The notes below the pieces were generated by a model that was not told the DNA's origin, did not search any database, and saw only the letters and a list, made by a program, of their open reading frames with translations. Source: Ascidia mentula (Eukaryota; Chordata; Ascidiacea; Phlebobranchia; Ascidiidae). From it: 64,000 nucleotides of DNA. Below are positions 36,302 through 48,150 of this stretch, in pieces; the first letter of the stretch is position 1; every line of letters starts with the position of its first letter. The DNA is taken from assembly GCA_947561715.1 (NCBI GenBank), contig OX387197.1, positions 24,020,266-24,084,265 on the forward strand, read 5' to 3'. Position numbers and translations under genes: made by a program.

Positions 36302-39300
36302 CTATTCCAGTTCGATAATGAGGTCGTTTTCCCCTATGCTGTCGCCAGGCTTGCAGTGCACTGCTTTCACTTTGCCATCGCGGGCAGCTGCCAAGCTGTT
36401 CTGCATCTTCATCGCTTCCACCACACAAACTTCTTGGCCGGCCGCGACTGAGTCTCCAATCTCGCAGGAAACGGAAAGCACGGAACCTGCACATATACGA
36501 ATGAAAATCAATGAATTGGGTGGAAGAGGGCAAACTATAGCGAATATTTGAGGCTGAGGAATGTTTACATGAATTTAAAAGTTCTTTTAGCAAAAAAGGG
36601 CTCTTATGAGTATTTCAACCTGGTGTCACGCTTGTGCGCAGTTTTGAAGGTCTGTTAGTCAAACGTAATCAAGGCAAGGCAGCAATGTTTAATGCAATCG
36701 CATGACTGGCAAGGTTCGCCCCACTGCAGAGTTAATGAAGACTTTTTGTCACAAAGATTGGGGTTAGAATTGTTAGCCGTAAATCTTCATTGCTAGAATA
36801 CTTTTTTTTGCAATAATTTTATAATATCAACGTTTCGGCCACCATGCAGCAGCCTTCACCAGGATGTAGAAAAATGGATGAAAAATTATCGCCAGAAGAG
36901 CCGTATTGTGGCAATAAAACATGCCTGGCAGCATCAGTAATGATTTATGTAAAGCGTCTTGTTCGATCAAAAAAGGTATGAGGAACTGCCACGTGCTATG
37001 ACCACGAATTACGCTCGCTGTTATGCACCTGGCATTGGGGAACGAAGAACTGAAGCCTTGTCCTCTTGTTCTTTCACGGGCATAAATTTCTGCAGGCGAG
37101 CTGCCTCCTCGTCCAGCACTTGTACGTTGAACTGAGCACAAGGAAAAGCAAATGTGGCTTTTGGTTTGCGAGAAAAACACTTACTTTGTTGTTATTTTAT
37201 TGAGTGATGACAAAAACCAGTGGGCGTAAACAAGTAGGAAATAAATCTTATCCGGGCCTGATGAAGCGAGGGGAACTCGCGAAAGCTAGTGTACTTTTTG
37301 TAATACAAAAGTCAGTCTTTTAAAAAAGATTGTCTAATCAAGAGAATTTAGTTCGTTTACATTAGTATTTCATGTTTTAAAGGTTGTATATCTGTTAATA
37401 AGAGCTTAATTTAACTGACATTGCCAGCATAGGCCGTTACGACTTATTGGAAGAAAGACTTGCGCATTGGTGTAGAAAACGGTAGAAATGACATTTTAAA
37501 TACAATAGAGTTTTTGGAAACTGACAGAAATTGAAAAAAAACACCGGTCACTAAGCGGGATGAAGTTCAATTCTTCATGATATTTTCGCTTAACTTTGGC
37601 ACAACATACGTTTCGAATTTAATTTCGTGTCATATTTCGTGCCAGTTGTCAACGTGAGCATCACTGTCAGACGACAAAACTCACCACAGTGCCGTGATAT
37701 TGAACTTTAAACATTCCGGTGGGTGCAACATCCAGACATTGAACCGTGAACTGCTCGCCTCCGTCCACCGATATGGCTTGGGTTGGAGAAGTAAGATTCC
37801 ACTCAGAACTTACTCTGATCTTTTTGTCGCCAATTTTAACCTGAAAAAAAAACAGCACTTTTTCGAATAACAGCAAAAAGTCGATCTTTTTTGAGGCCAC
37901 GCAGTGCCGGCGGGTCTCAGGCAAATGGACTAATTTCGACAATGTAAAACGGGCAAACCAAACCTTGTAGCAATCGCTCGTTTTCTCAACGACTGCGTCT
38001 CGACTCTCGTCGTTTAACGTCACACACACATCCCACTCTGTGACGTCATCGGTGTGACGCGCTGTTCTGCAAACACACAAGTGATCGTTTGACGTCATAG
38101 TGTGAGAATATTTGGGAAAGTTTCGACACATCGCTAATGATCACCCCGCTGCTGGGCTGCCGGTGCTGTTATCACGTGAAACGCCCCCCGGCTTGTTGTT
38201 TAACGTCATTGCTGTTTCCCTTTTGTCTTTTGTTTCCCCTTTCTACCTTGACGCTTTTTGTAGCTGCTCATTTGAGTACTGATGATGAACCCAGTATGAG
38301 TTCGAAACGTCTACCAGCATTATGATGAACAGCATTCTAGCTTTGGCTTTTTTATTTAGACTATTTGGGAAAGTTTTGACCGAAAAAGCGCCATGTGCCC
38401 TGCGCCGAAACGATATATCTCAGTGAGTAAATATAGAGAAGGTATTGTCAGCGCGTCGCGCGTCTTGTATGTTTTGTCACAGAAGTCTGATGCTACAAGT
38501 GGCGGTTCGACGCAGGTTCTGGCCAAGGATCAGAGTATTTTTTCGGTTTATAGTTTTTGCACACAAACATTTTGTCGATTGTGAAATGATCAGGCTATAA
38601 GGATAGGGAATACATGACTTGCGTTATTTAGCTCTTTAACTCGATCGACGCCAGATCAGACAAACTCAAATAAATCCGCAAAGCTGCTCGTATGGACTTT
38701 TCGACCGAAGTACTTCACTTTTTCTCCAATGACGATTCGGAAAAGGTTTAAAAAAACTTTCACAATCGAGAGAAAATAACTGCTATGGATAAGGGGCGCA
38801 CGACACGGCGATGCCGTGGAACTTCTGATACCAATCTAGTTCATATTGTATACATGCCTAAACCGCAAAAGTCCACATACCACTGTGGCCAATAGAAATT
38901 CGAGTAGGGCATGACATACGTAGGTCATTGGTACCTGGTTTGGTCCAAAAATCGGCGATTTGAGAACTGTTGCCTTGCGTAGAACGCACACGCGATGGCG
39001 ACCAGCTCGTCATGTTCAGATGAAGTGAGAAGTTTACCGTGGAACCCTTCAGGATAGACCTCCTCCAAAAATTTGGTGCTGATGTCACCTGGCAAGGCAT
39101 GCCTGTTACTAAAGACGCGTGACGCATGCAGCACCGGAAATTATCAGCGCGGGCGAAAGAGTAAAAAAAAATAATTATTGTTACTATTTTGAAAATGGGA
39201 TTTAGGAAGAGCTCCTTGCACACAGAAATAGAGGCAACATGTTTTGTCTAAAACACAAATCAATATACCCCAGGCGTTGTGCTGTTTACTTTGACAAAAC

Positions 39301-42300
39301 CACCAGGGCTTAAGTTCGCAAGACAAAAAGCAGCGTTTATTTAAATGACCTTAAAAATTAACATGGTTGCGAAACAACTACTTTCGAGTCACCTTTGCAT
39401 AATTTCCCAGTTGTTTTCGTGTTGACGAAAAACTTACGTCAGTTCCCGACTCTTCTCATTAAACTTTTGATAAATGAAATACTTAGCTAAGATTATCAGA
39501 TTAGAATTACAATGGAATTACTGGAAATGCGATTAAACTTGCAAGCGAATACGTAATGTGTTTTTTTCCCAGCTCAAATCGGAAATTCAATTACGACTGG
39601 AGTTTCATTGTAAAGGCTAAAGTTACAAGCACAGACAAGCATGTTTTCAAAAAACATGGAATGAGCTCAATGAATGCAAAAAGGGGCCAGTTTTGACAAG
39701 CTTACGTGCACCTGCCTAATAGTGCAGGTGCTGTAGAAGGAAAAAGCATATATAACTACCAGAGCCTCTCCTCACCTTCTATGAATTTGGGGTGTGAGAG
39801 TACTTCGTGGCACAAAGGTACATTATGCGTTACTCCTCTGATGACGTAGCTGTCCAGGGCTGAACGCATGAGAGCGAGCGCTTCTTCCCGGTTTCGGCCG
39901 TAGGTCACAAGCTGTAATAGTTGAAAAGCTACTGTGTTTTGTTGTATATACGAGCTGGTGGTGGACACTTTTATAACGGGTGCCCAAAAATGCATGATTC
40001 TGTATAGTGCTATTTTTGCTGCCAGGCTTAGAAATTAATGCAATCTTCTGGCACTTAAGTTTCGAAAGTGTTTATTCCAACGTTTCGTCTACCATCCGGC
40101 GAGACTTCCTATGGGACTTCCTAGTTTCCTATTTCGAAACTTAAGTGCCAGAAGAGCCTATTAACCATAATTCTGCATGACACACGGATCACTGTTGCAG
40201 AAGCTATGAAAAAAGCTGCAGTATTTCAAATGGTAACAATTATAAAGTACCATGTGATGGTGTTACCCATACCTTGGATATCATGGGGTCGTAGTAAATA
40301 CTGATGTCGCTTCCCTCGGTCACTCCGCTGTCTATCCTTACGTTTTCCATGTTGGAAGGTTCGACGTAACGTTGTAGGCGACCGATCGAAGGAAGGCCGA
40401 ACGACTTATAAGGGTCCTGGTAAAATAAAGCCAACTCGTTCAGTGCATATATGGCTTGAAGATACGCCCTCTGTTTAAATTGTCTACAGTCGGCCGCTTC
40501 TGCCGTCTGACTATTTTATGGACAAACATTCGCAATACGTAATATTTCTTATAACACGTCTTGCAAACTGTAAGGTTTTTTTGGTGGCCTACAATATATT
40601 GTCTGCTGTCTGTTTAACTTTTAATGTTTGTGACGATTAGCGCCAATATTAAGATAGACAGGTGAGAAAACTAGAAGTGTAAAATTTCCAATAGAAAAAC
40701 CAAAAACAGAAAATTTTGTGATAAGGGTTAACTCGCTCAAAAAGCGACCTATGTAATAATTTGAAATTTCCGTGTCTATTTTTCCCACCTCTGCGTAAAC
40801 GCGACATTCCACCGCCCAACCGTTGATGCCCACGTCATCCTGCGTGATGGAAAGGGGATGCCCCGCAGCCACGCGGATCATTTCACGTACAAGGTCGAGT
40901 CCTTCAAAGAGAAATATGGGATGAAGGTCAATTCAAGCTGTCAAACCAGTGGTTTTAAAATGTTCGAGTGCGATGCACTAAGACAGATCCACGACACTTG
41001 CGGCGCAGCAATCATAAATCTACCAGGAAGATTCGTTTCAATGTTTCTGAGTCTGCACGAAGCGGTGTTGGTTCCACTTCGTAATGGCTGATGGGTTGAG
41101 TCTGGGTATGTGAAGTGATGGCGTTGTTTTGTTATGGTCTATGGATTGTGCGTTTATTTGTGCAATAAAGATGGTGGAAATTTAAAAAAAATGTTTTTGG
41201 TTTACAGTCGCAGATTTTTTTCCTATAAAACTCCATTTGTTTTAGTTGAATTGCTATACGCCGCGACGTGCATCATGAGAACCTCGGGGTTAAATTAATA
41301 AACAAATAACTGGAAACATAATGTCATGTATCAGTGATTTTGCCTTTTTCTTCAGTGTACTCGCCTGTACGACTTTGTTTCCAGTTGCTACTGTCGTACT
41401 GCTGTGTGGAGCTGTGGCGTTTTGTTTAAAAATATTTTAACTAATTTTACAAAGGCTTTCCAATCCTTGCTACAAAACACTGTTCAATAATTCGCTTTGC
41501 GAGGTTGGCCCGAAAAGTAATTTTGCTGCAAATTGTTAGAAAACGTTGAAATGACTGGAGCCAAACTGTTGGCTTATAGGTGTCCTGTTGCCGAAGTAAG
41601 AGCTCACAACGATTTTACTTTTACAACTCGGACAGGTTTTTCTTGCAGCAACTATGCAGTAAGAGGTCGAAATCGCCACTGTAGGTACAAAGTATAGAAA
41701 TTACCTGTGATAAGTTCGGTAACAGGATGTTCCACCTGGAGACGTGTGTTCATTTCAAGGAAGTAGAAGTTACGTTTAGAATCGACCAAAAACTCAACCG
41801 TGCCTGGATTAAAATAACGTGAGTTCAGTGAAGGAACTAAAAACACGGCAACTGACGAGGACACAAAAATTATGCCCATACTTCACGTATTTTTACAGCA
41901 TTTACCGCGTAGCGATGTTGCAAACGATTATATGTAAAGTGGTAATTATTATTTGTGTGGAGTTTAAACGTAAAAAAACACATTAATTTGCTTAATTTTG
42001 TATTAGGTTGGTTACATCAAACCACACACAATTAGCAGGGCCCGGTAACGGAAAACACGGGGTCGATTTAGGATTCTTTTTGCGGAGGTTTCTAAGAATG
42101 TAAAATTGGTAAACTGTGGGGCCGTTTCTGTTTAAACGCGTTCCTGGCTGACAAAATTGGTCAGTAGAGGCAAAGGCAAGCCCTGTCAATAAAATACGCA
42201 CCAAATTTATCCAATCCCCAGCAAATCCCCACAAATACTAAATCGACGTCGACAGTTACCTGAGCTTTTGTACTGGACAGCTTTGGCGAGTGCGACCGCC

Positions 42301-45300
42301 TGCTCTCCCATCGCACGTCTCGTGTCTGGATCGAGGAAGACGGACGGAGCCTCCTCAACAACCTTTTGGTTTCGCCGCTGGATGGAGCACTCACGCTCGT
42401 TGAGCCAGAGGGTGTTCCCCTGACTGTCGGCAATGACCTAGTAAGAAGTTAATGAAAATTTAATGGAAAAAGAGTCACGGACCTTTTTGTGAAATTTGCT
42501 GGACGCCTTGTCACGAACTAAGTTATAGTTGACACTGCAGTTGCGGATAATATTGTCATAAAACACTAGTATACTGTTGTCTGGTGCAGTTCATGGCTTT
42601 GTCTTATTGCGTCACAATGGGTTTTGTATAGAACTACCCCCAGATAAAATGGAAGATACTTTTACACCGGGTCACAAAGTTTTTTCCAAACTTGATCCAC
42701 ATATAAGCCTATGAAACATAGAAATCTGTGCGAATATTGACGCTACGATTTCGTGTAGTATTTCAAGTTAAATTTATCCACAAAAATAACAGGTGGTGGC
42801 CCTGTTTACACCTAATCACTAAAATTTGCACAGATTTCTGTTTTACACATACTTATATGTGGATCAAGTTTGGAAAAAACTTTGTGACTCGGTGTAGTAG
42901 TATTTTCCAGATAAAATATCCGGACGCGCCTAGGGCACAATTCCAGTATACAACCTTCCACTCACCTGGACTTCAATGTGCCGCGGGTTGTCAATAAACT
43001 TTTCGATTAGCAGTCGGTCGTCTCCAAAGCTCGAGGCAGCTTCTTGCGAAGAAAACCGGAAACCTTCCCTCGTTTCCTTCTCGTTCCAAGCAATCCGCAT
43101 CCCCTTGCCGCCACCACCGGCCGAGGCTTTGATCATAACCGGATACCCTGGGTATTTTCAAAGAGTTTTAAGTATTTTCTCAATTCAACCTCATGATTTA
43201 GTCAGGTGACACACTACTGTACATACATGCAGGGCATCGATTTTTTATTGCTTGTCGAAGATCATCTTGAGAAAAATCACCGTGCGTGTCGAATAGTAAA
43301 AATGTTGTATCTGGTAACTAACGCATGAGAACGACCAGGTTTATTTCAATTGCAGGATTTTTTTACTAGCGTCACGTTGCACTTGTTTCGTAACAATGCA
43401 ATATGTTTTGTAACAATACCACGTGTTAGGTAATAATGCTCTATGTTTGGAAACAATGGTTGGTTTTAGGTATAATGTGCTTATTCGCTGAACCTGAACG
43501 TTAAAAGAGGTGCTGGCAGTTTTTTTATTGCGCTTGCGAGGTTTTCAGCATTACGCAACCGTTCAGTTAAATGCTGTTATTTGATATTGACTCGAAATAA
43601 AACTTTCTGCCCAAATAATTGTTTGTTAAAATTGTTAAAATTAAACGACTTATACTGGTAATAACGTCTTCGAGCCACTTCTGCCACCAGCATCTACGGC
43701 AAAAAATTGACAACTACATGTTAATAGGAAAATCGTTGGCGTACAATCTCCTAAAAAAGAAAACTAGTAAGATCGATGTGAATTTTGCAAGATTGGCGTA
43801 ACCGATTTGTTAGGCTTAATTAAGTCATGAAGTAATTCAATTTATGGACATTTGTAGATAACGATAGCGTTGGTCTGTTCGTGGTACTGTTTACCGGTAA
43901 CTTAACATTTATTCACGCCGTTCGTATCGAACAGTGTCGTCGCGTGTCGAACACTTAGAATGGCGAAAAAGGCATAAATGGACACCCTGCATACATGAAC
44001 CTCAAAAGTAAAAACTTAATGTTGTGAATAATTAGGATAAATCAATCTGACACAAAAATTGGTAAACAACTAATTAGCGAGATATTATATTCCTACCAAC
44101 GTCCTGAGCTATTTTGACAGCCTCGTCTGCATCAGCAACCACCCCATTGTAACCGGGAATAGTGTTAACTCCTGCTTCATAAGCAATAACCTTAGACTTG
44201 ATTTTGTCCCCCATCGCATCAATGGCAAATGTATCAGGTCCAATAAACGCCACATTGTTTTCCGCCTGTAAGTGGGAAATTATTAGGAACAAAAAAACCT
44301 AATTGTACAAAATGTAAACTGCTGTTAGTATTAATGATATAAAGTACATTAGCTATATAAAAGGCACATGGATCTCTAAGTAGTTTCCAAATTTTTGCAG
44401 AATGCAAAATTATTAGTAACAAAAAAACTGGAAGAGTAAAACTACACAATACATTTGCTTACGTAAAATGGATTTGGTAAATTGCAAAAAACATGGTTTC
44501 CATAATTCTACTCACCAACGCCTTTGCAAAAAGTTTGTTTTCTGAAAGAAATCCATAACCTGGATGAACCTATTAGGAATAAAAATCAATTATCTGATTT
44601 CTGACTGTGGTCAGCAAAAAACTTACAGCTTGTGCTCCTGTACTTTTCACGGCATCGAGAATAACTGGAATATTGAGATAGCTTTGGGAGGACGGAGCAG
44701 GACCAACACACACAGCTTTATCTGCCATGAGTGTGTGAACTGCATTTGCATCAGCTTCACTGTGCACAGCTACAGTTGAGATACCCATTTCTTTGCATGT
44801 TCTCATAACCTATAAATTGTGTGTTTAAGTTGGACCGATGCCTTGTTCTATAATAAAACGATGTTGAACACAAGCATGTAATTTTTTTAAAAAACAGGTC
44901 TACACATAACATCTAATTTTAAAGGAGTTACTCTGCTGCTGCTACATGTGGTGTATTTTATATTTGTCACTCGCAAAACAAACAACCAGAAATGTAAACA
45001 TACCCTGCATGCAATTTCTCCTCTGTTGGCAATTAACACTTTATCGAAAGTCTGAAAATGTAAAATTTGTACATCAAACTGTGAACGTAAACATTTGTTT
45101 AAACAAACATGTCTGTCATCTTTTTTAGTTTGTAATTGCTAATACCACACCTTTTCATCTTCGTATTTTGGTTGGGCATTTGACACATTTCTCACAATTC
45201 TTCGATGAAAAGTATTCTAAATGCAGAGAATTTTGTTTCAAATTTACCATAAGCTGCATGACATAAGACAATGCCTCAAAGAATTCACAAAGTTGCCAAA

Positions 45301-45755
45301 ATATGTGGTGATTAAATCGGAAGTTTAAAATACTGCATTTGCATCTACTTCTATACGCATGTTGTAATACTGACTGCATTCAAACAAATAAAATGTTTTG
45401 CTAGAACTTAAGAGATGCTTAATTTAGTGTATTTTTACTGGTAAAATTTACATTGATTTAATGCATGTATTGAATAATTTGTGTTGCATTAGAGTCTGAA
45501 ACCTGTTGTAAAAACAAATCAAACGAATAACTTAGTGTGGAACTTGGGCCTGTGATGCCAAGTGTACAATGCCGAACAGGTGTTCTTCTCATTGTAATAA
45601 AAACAAACTAGCAGATCCTCCACAAACATTAGATTTACTTCAGCCAAGCCACCACCAAACACAAAACTACTTGAATGTATAGTTACCATAACAACACTTA
45701 CCCCTAGAAGTTTGCTTTTCACCAACTTCGCAAGCGTAAAACGTATGGAACTCAT
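36302..45755 (-). CDS. PCCA: Propionyl-CoA carboxylase alpha chain, mitochondrial
   Basis: Biotin-carrying subunit of the mitochondrial enzyme that turns propionyl-CoA into methylmalonyl-CoA in breakdown of odd-chain fatty acids and Ile, Val, Met and Thr. Seventeen coding exons, 5' to 3': 45702-45755, 45151-45216, 45004-45051, 44627-44809, 44516-44569, 44097-44265, 42966-43147, 42260-42437, 41705-41803, 40789-40901, 40273-40416, 39776-39911, 38935-39088, 37964-38066, 37685-37840, 37029-37131, 36302-36486. They join in phase to 708 residues (human 728). The N-terminus is basic and Ser-rich like a mitochondrial presequence. Biotin carboxylase domain: [18 protein letters not shown]-grasp glycine loop [48 protein letters not shown]. 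The middle BT domain is the least conserved. The C-terminal biotinyl domain has VVEAMKM with the biotin lysine at about 674, 34 residues from the end as in human PCCA. This exact C-terminal spacing and SVLRSPMPG separate it from MCCC1 and pyruvate carboxylase. Confidence 0.96.
36900..36955 (+). repeat. Dispersed repeat shared with ABCG2, copy 2
   Basis: Matches 18350-18401 (GGCAATAAAACATGCCTGGC core). It lies in the last PCCA intron. The sequence to its left has TATCAACGTTTCGGCCACC, similar to CCAACGTTTCGTCTACCATC at about 40077-40096, so it may be part of a larger composite repeat. Confidence 0.6.
37251..37325 (+). repeat. Dispersed short repeat with GATGAAGCGAG core, copy 2
   Basis: Second copy of the 14498-14565 repeat, in the intron between PCCA exons 15 and 16. 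Shares GATGAAGCGAG, CTCGCGAAAGCT and GTCAGTCTTTT. Confidence 0.55.
40044..40155 (+). mobile_element. Small foldback element with perfect 24-bp arms in a PCCA intron
   Basis: The arms 40044-40067 and 40132-40155 are exact reverse complements: left TCTTCTGGCACTTAAG then TTTCGAAA, right TTTCGAAACTTAAGTGCC then AGAAGA. The 64-bp loop contains GACTTCCTATGGGACTTCCT. There is no coding capacity, so it would be a MITE. A target duplication is not obvious. Confidence 0.7.
42642..42917 (+). mobile_element. Long-arm foldback element with 9-bp target duplication in a PCCA intron
   Basis: Element 42651-42908 lies between two copies of AGATAAAAT (42642-42650 and 42909-42917). Its arms are about 80 bp: the left begins GGAAGATACTTTTACACC and runs through TTTTTTCCAAACTTGATCC and ATATAAG to AGAAATCTGTGC; the right is the near reverse complement, from GCACAGATTTCT through CTTATATGTGGATCAAG to GGTGTAGTAGTATTTTCC. 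No open frame for a transposase. A 9-bp duplication with long arms is typical of Mutator-like non-autonomous elements; that class assignment is inference. Confidence 0.75.
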
Positions 45756-46099
45756 GTCGCAGAAATAAATAGTTAACCAATTGCCTAAAAGTTAAATAAT
45801 CAAACAAAAGGCTAGTTCATCCCAAACAATGGAGCATTGTCTGAAACAACATAGGTTGAACGAAGTTTATTCAGGGAAAACAATATGTACACAATTTTAC
45901 AAAGGGCATTAGGGTTAAAAACTAAAAAATTAACCAGAAAAGTTTTGAATTCCAGCATAACATATTTTTTTGAGAAATAGGTTTCGAGACTAAGCACAAA
46001 AAAGTTTTGTTTTCAATTCACAATCACACGCAAATAATTCATATGTAAAGTCTCATGTTTTGAACAAGTTTCATAGGTGGTGCTCTTGACAAATCGTCT
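45756..46099. other. Gap between PCCA promoter and the end of the SR gene
   Basis: 344 bp between the PCCA start codon and the stop of the next minus-strand gene. It must hold the PCCA promoter and leader and the SR protein 3' UTR. Nothing else is recognised. Confidence 0.45.
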
Positions 46100-46978
46100 T
46101 TAGTCTCTGGCAGGGCTCTTGCTGTAGGAACGACTACGGTTGGGACTCTTTGACAAACTACGAGACTTGTCAGCGGGATCAGGTGATTTTGACCGCTTTG
46201 GTGACGGTGATCTACTTCTGTTGCTGTCATGACGACTGCGATCTCTAGATCGGGATCTTATGGGGCTTCTGGACCTTGATCGGCTAACTGATCTCTTCTC
46301 CTCATACAAACGAATTCTTCGACCACACAGCTCAGAGTCATCAAGCTTTGAAATGGCACCTTTCATGTCATCGTAAGTGGCAAAGTCAACCACACCTTCA
46401 TTCCGATTTTTCTGGTTTGCTTCAGCGTAAGTGACTTCGCCACCTGCACCTCTCAAATGATCCTTAAGATCTTGCCAAGTAACTCTTGAAGAGAGATTTT
46501 CGACAGTCACTCTGTATTTGGTACGAGATGGTGGAGCATATCTTCCACCATAGCGACCTCCACCACCACCGCCGCCGCCGCCACCATATCCACGATCATC
46601 ACGTCCATAGCGATCACCATAACCACCCCTGTCTCTGCCACCATGACCACCTCCACCATATGATCTTCCCCCGCCACCACCACCACCATATCCACCGCCG
46701 CCGCCATATCCTCCGCCTCCATAACCTCCTCCTCCACCTCCACCTCTTCTTGGAGTTCCCTTGGCATGTTCCACAGTTACACGACTTCCACAAAGTGTCT
46801 GGTTGTTCATTTCGTAGACTGCATCATCAGCATCTCGGTGATCGTCGAATTCCACAAATCCATAGCCTTGCTTCAAGTTGATTTCTCGGATCTTGCCGAA
46901 TCCATCGAAGAATCGCTCTACATCACCGTCGGTGGCTCGATTGCTTAGACCTCCAAGAAAAACCCTTGAATTGGACAT
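46100..46978 (-). CDS. SR splicing factor, SRSF4/5/6 type, with glycine-rich linker
   Basis: Nuclear RNA-binding splicing regulator of 292 residues, coded without interruption. The ATG at 46978 is chosen over an in-frame one at 47023 because it begins the RRM directly ([11 protein letters not shown]) and sits seven bases after a TTTCCCAG acceptor. RRM1, residues 4 to about 72: RVFLGGL and QGYGFVEF. The linker is very rich in glycine, with GGYGGGG and GGRDRGG repeats and RGG/YGG motifs. The second, degenerate RRM has TWQDLKDH where SR proteins usually have SWQDLKD, and EGVVDFATY. The C-terminus is an RS domain ([18 protein letters not shown]). Upstream, a non-coding leader exon with donor AAAAG/GTATGT ends at 47632, giving a leader intron of about 650 bp (46985-47631). 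The order of domains fits SRSF4/5/6; the Gly-rich linker is unusual in size. Which vertebrate paralogue is closest cannot be settled by eye. Confidence 0.93.
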   Translation of the reverse strand: MSNSRVFLGGLSNRATDGDVERFFDGFGKIREINLKQGYGFVEFDDHRDADDAVYEMNNQTLCGSRVTVEHAKGTPRRGGGGGGGYGGGGYGGGGGYGGGGGGGRSYGGGGHGGRDRGGYGDRYGRDDRGYGGGGGGGGGGRYGGRYAPPSRTKYRVTVENLSSRVTWQDLKDHLRGAGGEVTYAEANQKNRNEGVVDFATYDDMKGAISKLDDSELCGRRIRLYEEKRSVSRSRSRSPIRSRSRDRSRHDSNRSRSPSPKRSKSPDPADKSRSLSKSPNRSRSYSKSPARD

Positions 46979-47820
46979 GTTGATCTGGGAAATACAGAAC
47001 AAGACATAAGTTAAATCCGACAACTACATAGTGTGTGGCCTTCATGTGGAATTACTGCAAAGCAATCTGCAACAAGTTCTGTGCAAAGCAGATTCTGAAC
47101 GCAAGTTAGATAAGACTTATCTGTTTTTCTACACAGACATTTCACACACTTTTGCAGTCTTACCCATCAACCAATTAGTAATCGAACAGCTAATGGATAG
47201 AGGGACAGAGGATGTAGACTAGCCAAACGTATTTCTTATGAGAGGAATTGTCTTGTGCGAGTTGTTTCTGAGAGATTTGTGGGCGGAAAGGACGCCATGG
47301 GAACGGTAGCAGACCAAACAATAAAAACCAAAGGGGGAACGGACGGAAAAGAAACCATAGCCGGGCCAGTAACGGAATTAATTGGGAAACTGCACGGAAA
47401 ATGTCTAAAATACAATTTGATAGCATTTAGGATAAGTCGAACATTACAAACATTACCACAACAGCTGGACAAATCGTCTTCAATCAACGAGTATAGCAAG
47501 TTACGTAACGTTAATTGCAATGTCATATTACTACAGTTTCAAAGTAAACTTTAGCATTGAAGACTTACATAATGACAACAAATTTAGGTTTGCTTTACAG
47601 AAATATTCGTGCAATTAGGTCGAACACATACCTTTTATTGTAAGTGCAGCAACAACTCTTCTCCACGTCCTTTCGATATCTGCAAGCCAGAAGCAAATGG
47701 CGGCGTGGCAAGAAACAACCAATCAGTGATTGGCTTTTGGGCGTGAGCGGATGAGAGAAATGAATCATAGGGCATACCATAGACAACTTAAAACGTGGGC
47801 AGTGGAGCACACAGGAAACT
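46979..47820 (-). promoter_or_regulatory. Leader intron, leader exon and promoter region of the Gly-rich SR gene
   Basis: On the minus strand a donor GTATGT begins at 47631 and the matching acceptor TTTCCCAG ends at 46985. The leader exon therefore lies just right of 47632. Its 5' end is not visible. Position, strand and signal pair support this; the promoter is inferred. Confidence 0.5.
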
Positions 47821-48150
47821 ATTTGCAAGCATCACAGTTTATGTTTTTGCACATATATTCACACTTTTAAGTTTGATATTTTGTATTTAAAAAGCTAAGT
47901 ATGTTTGCCATAGTTACTTTAAATGAGTAAAGCATTCTCGTGAGAGAAGTAGGGATATTTTACTGATTTCATTGCATGAATTTTGAAATTTCAGGTTGTT
48001 TTTTGACTGATTCCTGACAAATATTTGTTACTAGATCATAAGTAGAGCTAGAAAGGTTTTTTGATTAAGGTTAGAATTCGAATTCACATCAATTAGACAG
48101 TATAACATGTACATCGAAGAAAAGTCAACGCGTCTAGTTCAATGCAGCAG

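Noticed and set aside
38870..38925. Possible extra PCCA exon ([13 protein letters not shown] frame)
   Set aside because: It lies just downstream of the exon 13 donor, has no acceptor, and exons 13 and 14 already join in phase.
46486..46881. Plus-strand histidine-rich frame of 131 codons
   Set aside because: It is the antisense of the Gly-rich linker of the SR gene; His codons arise from reversed GGN and TAT codons.
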